NCBI GenBank assembly: GCA_012270355.1
Contig: JAAXIL010000112.1
Span: 17,696-40,189 of the forward strand
Direction: 5' to 3'
Length of the DNA: 22,494 nucleotides
Source of the DNA: Psychrobacter sp.
GTDB taxonomy: Bacteria; Pseudomonadota; Gammaproteobacteria; Pseudomonadales; Moraxellaceae
Shown: positions 1-7,843 of the stretch, piece after piece
Layout: each line of letters opens with the position of its first letter
Position numbering within the stretch: position 1 is the stretch's first letter
Notes under the pieces: model-generated
What the model was told of the DNA's origin: nothing
The model's input: the letters and a program-made list of their open reading frames with translations, nothing else
Database searches by the model: none
Made by a program: the position numbers and the translations under genes

Positions 1-738
1 CGAGGGGCAGTGAATGCTATGAAAAAACTGCCCTTACCCCAAACGCTATTAACCCAATCGTTTCGTTTTGGTGAGCCGATTGCCGATGTGGCAAACGTGT
101 TGCTTAATGCTTTGCAAGAGGACATTCCGCTTAAAGGCAATCCTGATAAGCGCTCGGGCACAGCCAAGTCGTTGGTGAATGGCAACAAGGATGCGATTTT
201 ATGTCGCACCAATGCGTCTGCCATGCTCAGGCTACTGGCAGGCTTAAAAAATGGGCATAAAGTGGCATTGCAAGCCGATAGTGATCGGCTACTTAAGTTT
301 TGCACCGCTGCCGAAAACTTGAAAGCAGGCAAGCCTGCGTATGGCGTGCCCGAACTGGCTTACTTTTATAATTGGGGCGATGTGCAGGACTATTCGGAAA
401 CGGGCGAGGGCAGTGACCTAAAAACGATGGTTAAGCTCGTCGACGATCACGGCACGGATGTGCTCAAGCAAGCGGTGAATAGTTTGAGCGACCCGAGAGA
501 TGCCGACTATGTGATTTCGACCGCCCATAAATCCAAAGGCTTGGAATGGTCACGGGTGCAACTCGATGATGATTTTTATTATGACGTGACCACGCATGGC
601 GTAAAAATCAGCCCTGAAGAATTGCGGTTATTATATGTGGCGTGTACCCGTGCTCAGCAAAATCTCGATATTCACCACATCAGCGATTTAATTTCGGGCT
701 TAAAAACGGGCAAAAAGGTGATTTATGGCAAGACTTAA
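1..738 (+). CDS. UvrD-like superfamily I DNA helicase, C-terminal part (5' end outside window)
   Basis: The reading frame is open to the left window edge, so the gene is truncated there; the GTG at 10 is probably internal. The first visible residues, RGAVNAM, fit the end of helicase motif III (Q-x-IY-x-FRGA), and further conserved motifs follow. Numbering from the GTG, QSFRFG (16-21) resembles motif IV, STAHKSKGLEW with H173 is motif V, and LLYVACTRA with R214, the expected arginine finger, is motif VI. The family couples ATP hydrolysis to 3'-5' movement along single-stranded DNA in repair or replication restart. The compact C-terminal half recalls Fbh1-like UvrD proteins more than full-length UvrD or Rep, but the Walker A region is not visible. 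The gene converges with the minus-strand genes that follow. The family assignment is firm; the subfamily is not. Confidence 0.85.
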   Translation, partial: RGAVNAMKKLPLPQTLLTQSFRFGEPIADVANVLLNALQEDIPLKGNPDKRSGTAKSLVNGNKDAILCRTNASAMLRLLAGLKNGHKVALQADSDRLLKFCTAAENLKAGKPAYGVPELAYFYNWGDVQDYSETGEGSDLKTMVKLVDDHGTDVLKQAVNSLSDPRDADYVISTAHKSKGLEWSRVQLDDDFYYDVTTHGVKISPEELRLLYVACTRAQQNLDIHHISDLISGLKTGKKVIYGKT

Positions 739-786
739 TAGACTGATATTTGAAATTTTGGGCAGCCGTGAGCGAGGTTGATTAAT

Positions 787-1029
787 TCACCATTTGGATT
801 TTTCAAAACCTCCATAAAACACCAGTATCTCATCAGTCAGACAACTATCATTCAGAGCATAGCGAGAAAAATTACTTGGTTGCCTACTTTTATCTATTGC
901 ATAGAGGGTGCCAGCACCCGAAATAACCTCGCCTAAACGATAAACTTGTCCACCTATAGTCAATGACTTGGTGACAGGGTCATAAGCATATCGCTCGTCT
1001 TTAAATCCCCTAAACCTGATCGGTAGCAA
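787..1029 (-). CDS. Hypothetical small protein, start uncertain, overlapping the response regulator gene
   Basis: This 80-codon frame begins at TTG and overlaps the 3' end of the response regulator gene by 20 bases in another frame. I do not recognise the product. The composition looks like a small globular beta-rich protein (for example YDPVTKSLTIGG followed by YRLGEVISGAG), with no signal peptide, membrane helix or known motif. It contains no ATG, and a ribosome-binding site would have to lie inside the upstream gene. It may be a translationally coupled small gene, the remnant of a longer gene, or a spurious frame. The region up to the helicase stop at 738 would otherwise be non-coding. Confidence 0.35.
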   Translation of the reverse strand: MLPIRFRGFKDERYAYDPVTKSLTIGGQVYRLGEVISGAGTLYAIDKSRQPSNFSRYALNDSCLTDEILVFYGGFEKSKW

Positions 1030-1732
1030 ACTGATAGCCGACGCCTCGCACGGTGATGATGCGTTTGGGTTGGCGAGGGTTGTCCTCGATCAAGGCACGC
1101 AAGCGAGAAATATGTACGTCGATAGCCCGGTCAATGTTGTCCGAGCTGTCGTCATTGGGCATGGCTTGCCATAACTGCTCACGGTTTAGCACTTTACCAG
1201 CGTGCGTGGCGAAATAATGTAATAGCTGGAATTGGTGGGTGGTGAGGCGGACAGGCTCATCATCAATCGTCACTTCATGGCTGTCCGGATAGACATTTAA
1301 ACGTCCGAAGGTCAGGCAGTCTAAATCGCCATCGGGCTGGTTTGGCTGTTCATGCCGACGGAGCACCGCCCGAATGCGAGCCAGCAGTTCACGCGGTTCA
1401 AATGGCTTGGCAAGGTAGTCATCTGCCCCCATTTCTAGCCCAAGCACACGGTCAGTGGTGTCGCCTTTGGCAGTCAGCATCACAATCGGCACTTTATTAA
1501 TGTGGCTGTTTTTACTGCTTCGAATGTTTTGGCAGACCTGCATCCCATCCATGTCAGGAAGCATCAAATCCAAAATGATTAAGTCAATCGCCCGTTCTTT
1601 GGCATCGAGCATGTCCAGACCATCTTGTCCTGTCGGAGCATGATGCACCTCATAATAGTTCATGCTTAAATAGTCGCTGATTAACTCTGCTAAATCGGGG
1701 TCGTCTTCAATCAATAAAATTTGTTTACTCAT
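1010..1732 (-). CDS. OmpR-family two-component response regulator
   Basis: A 240-residue DNA-binding response regulator. The receiver domain (about 4-120) has the acidic pair D10/D11, phosphoacceptor D55 in LIILDLMLPDMDG, T87 in VMLTA and K109 in LAKPF. The C-terminal winged helix (about 138-236) ends with the typical RLRALIED and TVRGVGYQF elements. Phosphorylation of D55 by a histidine kinase should promote dimerisation and promoter binding. No kinase gene is visible; the upstream gene on the same strand encodes a predicted periplasmic lipoprotein, 171 bases away, so the cognate kinase is unknown. The sequence is broadly like RstA/OmpR regulators, but I cannot assign a specific name. It starts at ATG; no strong ribosome-binding site is evident. 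Confidence 0.93.
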   Translation of the reverse strand: MSKQILLIEDDPDLAELISDYLSMNYYEVHHAPTGQDGLDMLDAKERAIDLIILDLMLPDMDGMQVCQNIRSSKNSHINKVPIVMLTAKGDTTDRVLGLEMGADDYLAKPFEPRELLARIRAVLRRHEQPNQPDGDLDCLTFGRLNVYPDSHEVTIDDEPVRLTTHQFQLLHYFATHAGKVLNREQLWQAMPNDDSSDNIDRAIDVHISRLRALIEDNPRQPKRIITVRGVGYQFATDQV

Positions 1733-1903
1733 AATAGATGCTCTATTTAGTCGATATTTGATACTTGTTTAATTCAACAGTTATCATGCCCAATCATCCG
1801 CTTGCTAAACAAGACATAAATTGTTACGGGCTTACTGGGGTCTTACAGATGAATTGCACAAGCCTCGCAATTGCCTGCGTTAATTAGTCTGATTAATAAA
1901 TCA

Positions 1904-3457
1904 TCAGTCCAACTTTACTTGTCTGCCATCACTGTTGATGGGTAAGTTCAGTTCGACCACGAGGCTGTCATTGTTGATACCCGCTACCAAATAACGGTCG
2001 GTCTTGGGGAAGTATTCCACCACTTGAACAGGCGTGTAGTGCAACCTTCTGTCATAGCCAATCACCCATACAAAGCCTTCAATCGGGCTAACGGGTCGGG
2101 TATGCTGATTGTCAAGCGAGCTTAAGTCGGTCTGAAATATGGCATCTTTCGGCAGTCGCACGCCAAGGTTGATTTGCCCATAATCGATGCTTAAACGAGC
2201 TGGCATACCTACCGACAATGCCTCGCTATTTTCTCGTGCCAAAATTGGGGCTTCTATCCACACCCAAGGATGACCAGTCGAGGGGTCTTTGTCCGTCGTG
2301 ATTTTGCTGATTTGTCCGCCAAACTTACCAGCACTTGAATCGATTGGGTCAGCCAAACTGCGTATCGTAAACGTCACCGCTTGTCCGATGGATAAGTTTT
2401 TTTCAGCAGAAATGGGCAGTTTACCCACCAGTTGTAACGTCGAGGGGTCGCCAATCATGGCAAGGCGGGCATCTTTTGGCACATTGCCGCCCTGCCTTGC
2501 CAATCCATCTGCCAAATAAAATACTTGCCCATCATGCGGAGCATAAAAGGTGAGAGTGGTTAAGACACTCTGCGGACGGTTGGTTTTTAAAGAGTCAGTC
2601 GATGAATCATCATTGTGACGATTTGGCTCAGCATGACCATCATTCATCCCGTCGTTTACGAGAGCATCGCTAGGAATGGAGCGAGGGGCGTCGGGACGGA
2701 GTTCATAATGGGTGTTGTCATCGCTTAATTTATTCTCATTGGTATCGTTGGCTTTATCTTTATTGTCATTTTCATCCTTTTTACTGCGTAAGTTGTCATC
2801 ATCGGACAAATTTTGTGGATGTTTGGCATCGGAGTCAGCTTGAGCGTTAGGACTGTCGTCATTCGCCAAGCCACTTTCGACTAAAATATCTTCACTAATC
2901 TCGGACACCGCATCGGCAACGTCTTCCACCTCGTTTTCAATATTGCTCACCACACTCTCGTTATTTTCAGATTGGGCATCTTTGGGATAGGAGGGCACGA
3001 GTGATTTTGATGTTGTGGTCGAGGCTGAGTGATGACTAGAGACAATCTCAATACCAATGTTATCGTAATAGCGATATTGGGCTTCGGCAATGGGTAGGCG
3101 AGCCTGCATAGTCATCATAGGCTGACCTTTTTCTACCCAATCCCCTTTTTTGACCAAAACCTTAAGGTCGTATCCTCGGTAAGGGGATAGCACACTGTGG
3201 TAGTCGCTTGGCATCAAATGCCCATCGAGGTTGTAACTGGGTTGGTAACGCTCAGGATTGCTGGTAATGACGTGATTTTTATTGATTAGGACTAAGTCGG
3301 GCGAGGCATCAGATACGACGTATGTTTCGGTGTGCTGTGAGTCGCAGGCACTTAGCAAGATCGTACAAGCAAATAGCCACACAGAAGCCCATACAAACAG
3401 CGTGTTACGTAGCATGGTCATCTTTAGGAGGCTGGTGACAGTGTAAATAATCATCAC
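1904..3457 (-). CDS. Periplasmic adaptor (HlyD/MFP)-like lipoprotein with acidic insert
   Basis: A 517-codon frame starting at GTG 3457. ATG at 3421 (residue 13) or 3415 (residue 15) gives a more normal signal peptide. A hydrophobic segment ends in the lipobox LLSAC, with lipidated C38. Residues 90-120 (GYDLKVLVKKGDWVEKGQPM) resemble the first half of a lipoyl/biotinyl-like domain. Residues 299-350 (TFYAPHDGQVFYLADG, then VPKDARLAMIGD) resemble the second half, followed by beta-barrel-like (350-430) and membrane-proximal-like (430-515) regions, as in RND/ABC efflux adaptors. Between the two lipoyl halves lies a D/N/S/E/K-rich, disordered-looking stretch (about 138-298) where the family usually has a coiled-coil hairpin. 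No inner-membrane pump gene is adjacent. Membership of the adaptor superfamily is likely; the transport role is inference. Confidence 0.7.
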   Translation of the reverse strand: MMIIYTVTSLLKMTMLRNTLFVWASVWLFACTILLSACDSQHTETYVVSDASPDLVLINKNHVITSNPERYQPSYNLDGHLMPSDYHSVLSPYRGYDLKVLVKKGDWVEKGQPMMTMQARLPIAEAQYRYYDNIGIEIVSSHHSASTTTSKSLVPSYPKDAQSENNESVVSNIENEVEDVADAVSEISEDILVESGLANDDSPNAQADSDAKHPQNLSDDDNLRSKKDENDNKDKANDTNENKLSDDNTHYELRPDAPRSIPSDALVNDGMNDGHAEPNRHNDDSSTDSLKTNRPQSVLTTLTFYAPHDGQVFYLADGLARQGGNVPKDARLAMIGDPSTLQLVGKLPISAEKNLSIGQAVTFTIRSLADPIDSSAGKFGGQISKITTDKDPSTGHPWVWIEAPILARENSEALSVGMPARLSIDYGQINLGVRLPKDAIFQTDLSSLDNQHTRPVSPIEGFVWVIGYDRRLHYTPVQVVEYFPKTDRYLVAGINNDSLVVELNLPINSDGRQVKLD

Positions 3458-3785
3458 GAAATTTGACTCTCAGCAAGCGAATTGGCTAGCAAAAACGCTA
3501 AATTTATGCTAAAAATGGCAACAATATAAACTTTTAAGTCGCAATCGGGTAACAATTTGGCAGATTGCTCATGAGCTCAAAGATTATTTTACGCAGGTAA
3601 ATGAGTTTAGGAAAGCAGACGTGTTAAAATTAAACAAAATTTGGCGATAGCCCTATTGCCTGTTTTTGTGCATTGCAAAGTCTCGTATTAATGAATGATT
3701 TTGTAGTGCTTTGGCTTTTAGTTTGACCGATATTTTTACCCAACCGCTTATTCATATTTTATAAATTGATAACAGGAAAATACGC
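3458..3785. other. Intergenic region between divergent lipoprotein and pilG genes
   Basis: These 328 bases separate divergent genes and should hold promoters for both. I see no coding frame. A long hairpin lies at 3634-3669 (separate entry). TTGACC at 3723-3728 could be part of a pilG promoter, but I find no convincing -10 element at the right distance. The pilG ribosome-binding site AGGAA lies just before the ATG at 3786. A short TTGGCAGATTGC element was considered as a sigma-54 site but the spacing is wrong. Confidence 0.5.
3634..3669 (+). terminator. Terminator-like hairpin in the region upstream of pilG
   Basis: The inner stem pairs GGCGATA (3643-3649) with TATTGCC (3654-3660) around the loop GCCC, with one G-U pair. 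The outer stem pairs ACAAAA (3634-3639) with TTTTGT (3664-3669), leaving a symmetric 3/3 internal loop. The right arm contains a run of five T. It resembles an intrinsic terminator but lies between divergent genes about 116 bases before pilG, with no known gene upstream on that strand. It could end a small RNA, act in the pilG leader, or be a structured operator. Confidence 0.4.
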
Positions 3786-4166
3786 ATGGACACCAATTTT
3801 GACGGTCTAAAAGTGATGGTGATTGATGATTCCAAAACCATTCGCCGTACTGCCGAAACTTTGTTGCAAAAGGCAGGCTGTGAAGTGATTACTGCCGTTG
3901 ATGGTTTTGATGCCCTCGCAAAAATTGCGGAGAGTAATCCCGACATTATTTTTGTGGACATCATGATGCCCCGTTTGGATGGCTATCAAACCTGTGCCCT
4001 TATCAAAAACAATCCCGATTACGCTCAAAAGCCCGTCATCATGCTGTCATCAAAAGATGGTTTGTTTGACAAAGCTCGAGGTCGCATCGTGGGTTCAGAT
4101 GAGTATTTAACCAAACCTTTTAGTAAAGATGAGCTGTTTGATGCGATTAAGCAATATCAGTCATAA
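3786..4166 (+). CDS. pilG: PilG, CheY-like single-domain response regulator of twitching motility
   Basis: A 126-residue stand-alone receiver and the first gene of the Pil-Chp cluster. It has acidic residues D14/D15 (VMVIDDSKTIRRTAE), phosphoacceptor D58 in IIFVDIMMPRLDG, S88 in VIMLSSKDG and K110 in YLTKPF, so it should be fully phosphorylatable. There is no output domain. In Pseudomonas aeruginosa, PilG is phosphorylated by ChpA and promotes pilus extension, cAMP production and twitching direction; that role is transferred by homology and position. The ribosome-binding site AGGAA lies about 7 bases before the ATG. The next gene, pilH, follows after 150 bases. Confidence 0.93.
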   Translation: MDTNFDGLKVMVIDDSKTIRRTAETLLQKAGCEVITAVDGFDALAKIAESNPDIIFVDIMMPRLDGYQTCALIKNNPDYAQKPVIMLSSKDGLFDKARGRIVGSDEYLTKPFSKDELFDAIKQYQS

Positions 4167-4212
4167 AGATTTAGTCTTAAGTGGTTGGATTAGCATCAAA
4201 ATTTATCTAAGC

Positions 4213-4245
4213 TTTTGATAAGGTTTGAAATTTTTTGTTAGATAT
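4213..4245 (+). promoter_or_regulatory. Possible sigma70-like promoter before pilH
   Basis: TTGATA at 4215-4220 resembles a -35 element, and TTAGAT at 4238-4243 lies 17 bases downstream as a weak -10. The 150-base pilG-pilH gap is large for a tightly coupled operon, so a separate pilH promoter is plausible. A short inverted repeat (ATCAAAA 4195-4201, TTTTGAT 4213-4219) overlaps it. The -10 match is poor. Confidence 0.22.
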
Positions 4246-4316
4246 CCCTTAAACTAAATGAAAAATAACAATAGTTTACTGCAAACAGTTAAAGATAACT
4301 AAAAAAGAGAATAGCC

Positions 4317-4679
4317 ATGACCAAAGTTTTAGTGGTGGATGATTCCCCGTCAGAAATGGCAAAGTTTCGTGAATTACTCAGCAAGCACGATTTTGAGATT
4401 ATTGAGGCAAACAATGGTGAGCTCGGTTGCCAGCTGGCGATTGATGAGCAGCCGGATGTGGTCTTGATGGACATTGTCATGCCAGAGATGAACGGCTTTC
4501 AGGCAACCCGCAAAATTGCTAAGGGTAAAGAAACCAGCCACATTCCAGTGGTGATTGTGAGCACCAAAAACCAAGAGACCGATCGAGTATGGGGCAAACG
4601 TCAAGGGGCGAAAGCCTATTTGACTAAGCCTGTGACTGAGCCAGAACTGCTCGATGCCATTCGCTCAGTGATGGAGTAA
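4317..4679 (+). CDS. pilH: PilH, CheY-like single-domain response regulator of twitching motility
   Basis: A 120-residue receiver with acidic D8/D9 (VLVVDDSPSEM), phosphoacceptor D52 in VVLMDIVMPEMNGFQATR, S82/T83 in VIVSTKNQETDRVWGKRQGA and K104 in YLTKP. The stretch DRVWGKRQGA is characteristic of PilH and separates it from PilG. In P. aeruginosa, PilH opposes or tunes PilG and favours pilus retraction; I infer the same role here. A purine-rich AGAGA precedes the ATG. The pilI start codon follows the stop after five bases, so pilH and pilI are very probably cotranscribed and translationally coupled. Confidence 0.94.
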   Translation: MTKVLVVDDSPSEMAKFRELLSKHDFEIIEANNGELGCQLAIDEQPDVVLMDIVMPEMNGFQATRKIAKGKETSHIPVVIVSTKNQETDRVWGKRQGAKAYLTKPVTEPELLDAIRSVME

Positions 4680-4684
4680 CGCTT

Positions 4685-5218
4685 GTGGCGGCCAGAGGAT
4701 TCATTGAACTACTTCGCTTAGCCGACTTGGCTCAAGCCCGCCAGTCGGGACGACGTAGCCGAGATAATGCCCAGTGGGTGGGCGTGGCATTTGAGCTTGG
4801 TGGCGAGCGATTTGTCGCCCCAATGGGTGAGGTCAGCGAGGTGCTTGCGATGCCCAGTGCCGTGACCCCAGTGCCACTATCAAAGCCTTGGCTGATTGGG
4901 GTGGCGAATGTGCGTGGTCGCCTGTTGCCATTGACCGATCTGACTACATTTTTGTCGCTTAGTGCTCCTGCTGTACGGATTAACCAACGTAAAGTGATGG
5001 TGATTGATCAGCCTGAATTGTTGTCTGGTTTTTTGGTGGATCGGGTGCTGGGCATTCAGCAGTTTGATAGAGATGACTATGTGGCTGAGTCCTTGACAGA
5101 TGACTCCCCATTCTTACCCTACAATCATGGTAGATTTGAAAAAGATGGACAGTCTTGGTTGGTATTTATGCCCAGCCTGCTGACGGAAGATAATCGCTAT
5201 TTAGAGGCTGCCATCTAG
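4685..5218 (+). CDS. pilI: PilI, CheW-like coupling protein
   Basis: A 177-residue adaptor whose GTG start lies five bases after the pilH stop, with GGAG at the end of pilH as ribosome-binding site. Residues about 30-175 form a CheW-type domain: WVGVAFELGGERFVAPMGEV, then the typical turn PWLIGVANVRGRLLPLTDL (about 76-94), then KVMVIDQPELLSGFLVDRVLGIQ. Such proteins bridge the transducer tip and the P5 domain of the kinase, so this one should link PilJ to ChpA. The first 29 residues are positively charged and less conserved. No anomaly is seen. Confidence 0.92.
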   Translation: MAARGFIELLRLADLAQARQSGRRSRDNAQWVGVAFELGGERFVAPMGEVSEVLAMPSAVTPVPLSKPWLIGVANVRGRLLPLTDLTTFLSLSAPAVRINQRKVMVIDQPELLSGFLVDRVLGIQQFDRDDYVAESLTDDSPFLPYNHGRFEKDGQSWLVFMPSLLTEDNRYLEAAI

Positions 5219-5338
5219 TTAATAAGCGACTCTCAAAGTAGTTGTTCCAAAAAAAGTGTATTAAGCAAGGTTTGTCAGATAGTGCAAAACCAATAAAACC
5301 GCCATTAATAAGACGATTTAAAAATTTAAGGACATTTC

Positions 5339-6739
5339 ATGAGTGATGCAACGGCTACGACCCCTCGTCGCACGACTACCAGCTCAAATAATCCACAAAA
5401 AACATGGACATACCTGCTTTACTTGTGTGGATTTTTAGCAATCGTATTGCTCGGTTATCTGTTTTATATGATTAACCGATTAAGCGGTTTGGTTACTGAG
5501 CAAGCCAGCCAACAGTTGGGGGGTGTTTTTGGCAACATTAACGTGCCTGTCATCTTACTGATTCTTGCTTTAGCTATGGCAGCATATGCCTTGTACCAGC
5601 TCAATAAGGTGCGTGGTCGAAATGAAAGATTGCTCATTGAAAAAGAGACTTTACGTCAGCGTCAGGACATGGAGGTCGAGTCCGATAGGGCGCGAAAAAT
5701 TCAAGAAGAAAACGAGCGTAACCAGATGGCAATTTTGCGTCTGCTTGATGAGCTCGGCGATCTGGCAGAAGGGGATTTGACGGTCAATGCAACCGTATCG
5801 GAGGACTTCACTGGGGCGATTGCTGATTCGGTGAACTTTGCGATTGACCAACTTAGACAACTGGTATTGGCAATTAACACCACCGCGGTGCGAGTGGCAC
5901 AATCTTCTGAACAAACTCAGATGACAGCTGTTGAGCTTGCCGAAGCCTCAGAGCATCAGGCACAAGAAATTGCGGGCGTGTCGGCGGCCATTAATGAGAT
6001 GGCAGTGTCGATTGACCAAGTATCGTCGAATGCGGCAGAGTCTGCCTCGGTTGCCCAGCGGTCGGTTGCCATTGCTCATAACGGGGCAGATGTTGTACAA
6101 CGTACCATTGAAGGGATGAATACCATCCGTGAGCAGATTCAAGAAACTTCAAAGCGGATTAAGCGTCTGGGTGAATCGTCACAGGAAATTGGAGATATCA
6201 TTGGTTTGATTAATGACATTGCTGATCAGACTAACGTACTGGCATTGAACGCCGCCATTCAGGCATCGATGGCAGGGGAAGCAGGTCGAGGCTTTGCGGT
6301 GGTTGCCGATGAGGTACAACGCCTAGCAGAACGCTCAGCCAACGCCACCAAACAGATTGAAACCCTAGTTAAAACCATTCAGGCGGATACCAATGAAGCG
6401 GTAAGCTCAATGGAAACCACCACCGCTGAGGTTGTCCGTGGTGCCAACCTTGCCAAAGATGCTGGTGAAGCACTAGAAGAAGTTCAGGCAGTATCTAACA
6501 ATCTTGCTGATCTGATTGAAAACATTTCAAACGCTGCCCAGCAGCAGGCCTCGTCTGCGGGTCATATTTCTAAGACCATGAACGTGATTCAAGACATTAC
6601 CTCGCAAACCTCATCAGGTACGCTTGCCACTGCCCGTTCAGTAGGACAGCTCAATGAAATGGCAGCCGCCCTTAAAGAGTCGGTATCTGACTTTAAGCTT
6701 GACGATGAAGAAGACGATGTGATGTTAAGCGAAATCTAA
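5339..6739 (+). CDS. pilJ: PilJ, methyl-accepting transducer of the Chp system, short form without periplasmic sensor
   Basis: A 466-residue transducer with membrane segments at about 24-46 and 69-88, a HAMP-like region (about 132-185) and a long cytoplasmic methyl-accepting coiled coil. The hairpin tip (284-335) includes [20 protein letters not shown] and [13 protein letters not shown], the latter a PilJ-type variant of the usual MCP tip. The loop between the two membrane helices is only about 22 residues. Pseudomonas PilJ is about 680 residues with two periplasmic PilJ modules, absent here. The C terminus is acidic ([12 protein letters not shown]) with no CheR-docking pentapeptide. AAGGA stands six bases before the ATG. 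It should signal through PilI to ChpA and be methylated by PilK; how it senses input without a periplasmic domain is unknown. Confidence 0.92.
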   Translation: MSDATATTPRRTTTSSNNPQKTWTYLLYLCGFLAIVLLGYLFYMINRLSGLVTEQASQQLGGVFGNINVPVILLILALAMAAYALYQLNKVRGRNERLLIEKETLRQRQDMEVESDRARKIQEENERNQMAILRLLDELGDLAEGDLTVNATVSEDFTGAIADSVNFAIDQLRQLVLAINTTAVRVAQSSEQTQMTAVELAEASEHQAQEIAGVSAAINEMAVSIDQVSSNAAESASVAQRSVAIAHNGADVVQRTIEGMNTIREQIQETSKRIKRLGESSQEIGDIIGLINDIADQTNVLALNAAIQASMAGEAGRGFAVVADEVQRLAERSANATKQIETLVKTIQADTNEAVSSMETTTAEVVRGANLAKDAGEALEEVQAVSNNLADLIENISNAAQQQASSAGHISKTMNVIQDITSQTSSGTLATARSVGQLNEMAAALKESVSDFKLDDEEDDVMLSEI

Positions 6740-6767
6740 TCTACCAGCGAAAAGACGTGATCCTGCC

Positions 6768-7751
6768 ATGCAGTTCCCCAATCCTGAGATGTTCGAACAG
6801 TGGCAGGCTTTTATAGAAAGCAAAGTGGGTTTCGTATTGCCTGATAGGCAAGATGATTGGGTGGTGCATACCATCAATCGTTTGTCCAAGCAAGAAAACA
6901 TCACGCAATCAGAATTACTTTACCGAGCCTCTTTAGACAATCGACTAGCCCAGCAAGTCATTGATGCCATTCTCATTCCACAAAGCCGATTTTTTCGACA
7001 TCCCTCAACGTTGACGCTTCTTGCCAAGCAGTTTACTGACTATTTGCAGAGCAGTGATGAGTCGCAAGATAGCTATAAAGTATGGAGCGTCGGATGTTCT
7101 TATGGACAAGAAACATGGTCGATTGGTTTGGTGCTTTATCATCAGTGGCAAAAACAGTTACGCAAAAATAATGACTTAAAAAACCTTGCTTCGCAAAGCA
7201 GCATCGACGCACCACACATTGATGACATGTCTAAGCCTTATTCTAACTCGCAAGAATTTGTGATTTGGGGCTCAGATGTCAGCCAAACGGCATTGAAACA
7301 CGCTCAAGTCGGCATTTACCAATCTGCAAATCAATATGAAGTGCCAAAAAAATATCATGCTTATTTGCAGGACGACACCGAGTTCAACCTTAACGAAGTG
7401 AAGCCAAATGCGTCAATGCATGAGGTTTTAAATCGGCAAAAAACATGGACACCCATTGCACCTATCCATGAGAGAGTGACTTTTTTTCAACACAACTTGT
7501 TTGAGTTTGAAAAAGGTTTGGCGAACTATCCTGAGTTGGAAGCACTGGATGCCGTCGTGTGCCAAAATGTGTTAATTTATTTTAGACAGTTTGATCAAAG
7601 GGACATACTCAATCATTTAGCTCGCCGTCTTAAAATTGGAGGTTTGCTGGTTGTTGCCCCTGGTGAGGCAAGCCTTTGGCATCATCCTTGCATGCAACCA
7701 GTTAAGCAAAAACAAGTTACGGCGTGGCGTAAAGTGTCAGAAATCACATAG
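6768..7751 (+). CDS. pilK: PilK, CheR-type transducer methyltransferase
   Basis: A 327-residue protein of the CheR family, which moves a methyl group from S-adenosylmethionine to transducer glutamates, here most likely on PilJ. The N-terminal helical part (1-80) ends in IPQSRFFR, the counterpart of the CheR N-x-T-x-FFR segment. The SAM-binding loop is VWSVGCSYGQETWSIG (about 105-120), an acidic SAM contact is in FVIWGSDVS (D170), and the late motif is DAVVCQNVLIYF (261-272), where usual CheR proteins have CRNV. Polar inserts at about 128-162 and 200-228 make it longer than Pseudomonas PilK (about 290). The start is an ATG 28 bases after pilJ with only a weak ribosome-binding site. The family is sure; activity is likely but the Gln for Arg change deserves testing. 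Confidence 0.87.
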   Translation: MQFPNPEMFEQWQAFIESKVGFVLPDRQDDWVVHTINRLSKQENITQSELLYRASLDNRLAQQVIDAILIPQSRFFRHPSTLTLLAKQFTDYLQSSDESQDSYKVWSVGCSYGQETWSIGLVLYHQWQKQLRKNNDLKNLASQSSIDAPHIDDMSKPYSNSQEFVIWGSDVSQTALKHAQVGIYQSANQYEVPKKYHAYLQDDTEFNLNEVKPNASMHEVLNRQKTWTPIAPIHERVTFFQHNLFEFEKGLANYPELEALDAVVCQNVLIYFRQFDQRDILNHLARRLKIGGLLVVAPGEASLWHHPCMQPVKQKQVTAWRKVSEIT

Positions 7752-7843
7752 CAAATTGCTGATTAAACAATTTAAACAATCGACTTAATAAAACGGACAA
7801 TTTGGCAATCAGATATTAGACAGATAACAAATAGGACAGTGTC

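Noticed and set aside
1853..1873. AATTGC...GCAATT inverted repeat between the lipoprotein and response regulator genes as a terminator
   Set aside because: There is no T run after the stem on either strand, and the stem has only six pairs.
3553..3575. Possible sigma-54 promoter (TTGGCAGATTGC) upstream of pilG
   Set aside because: The spacing between GG and GC is about six bases, where about ten is required.
4195..4219. ATCAAAA...TTTTGAT repeat after pilG as a terminator
   Set aside because: The stem is weak and AT-rich with an 11-base loop, and no T run follows immediately.
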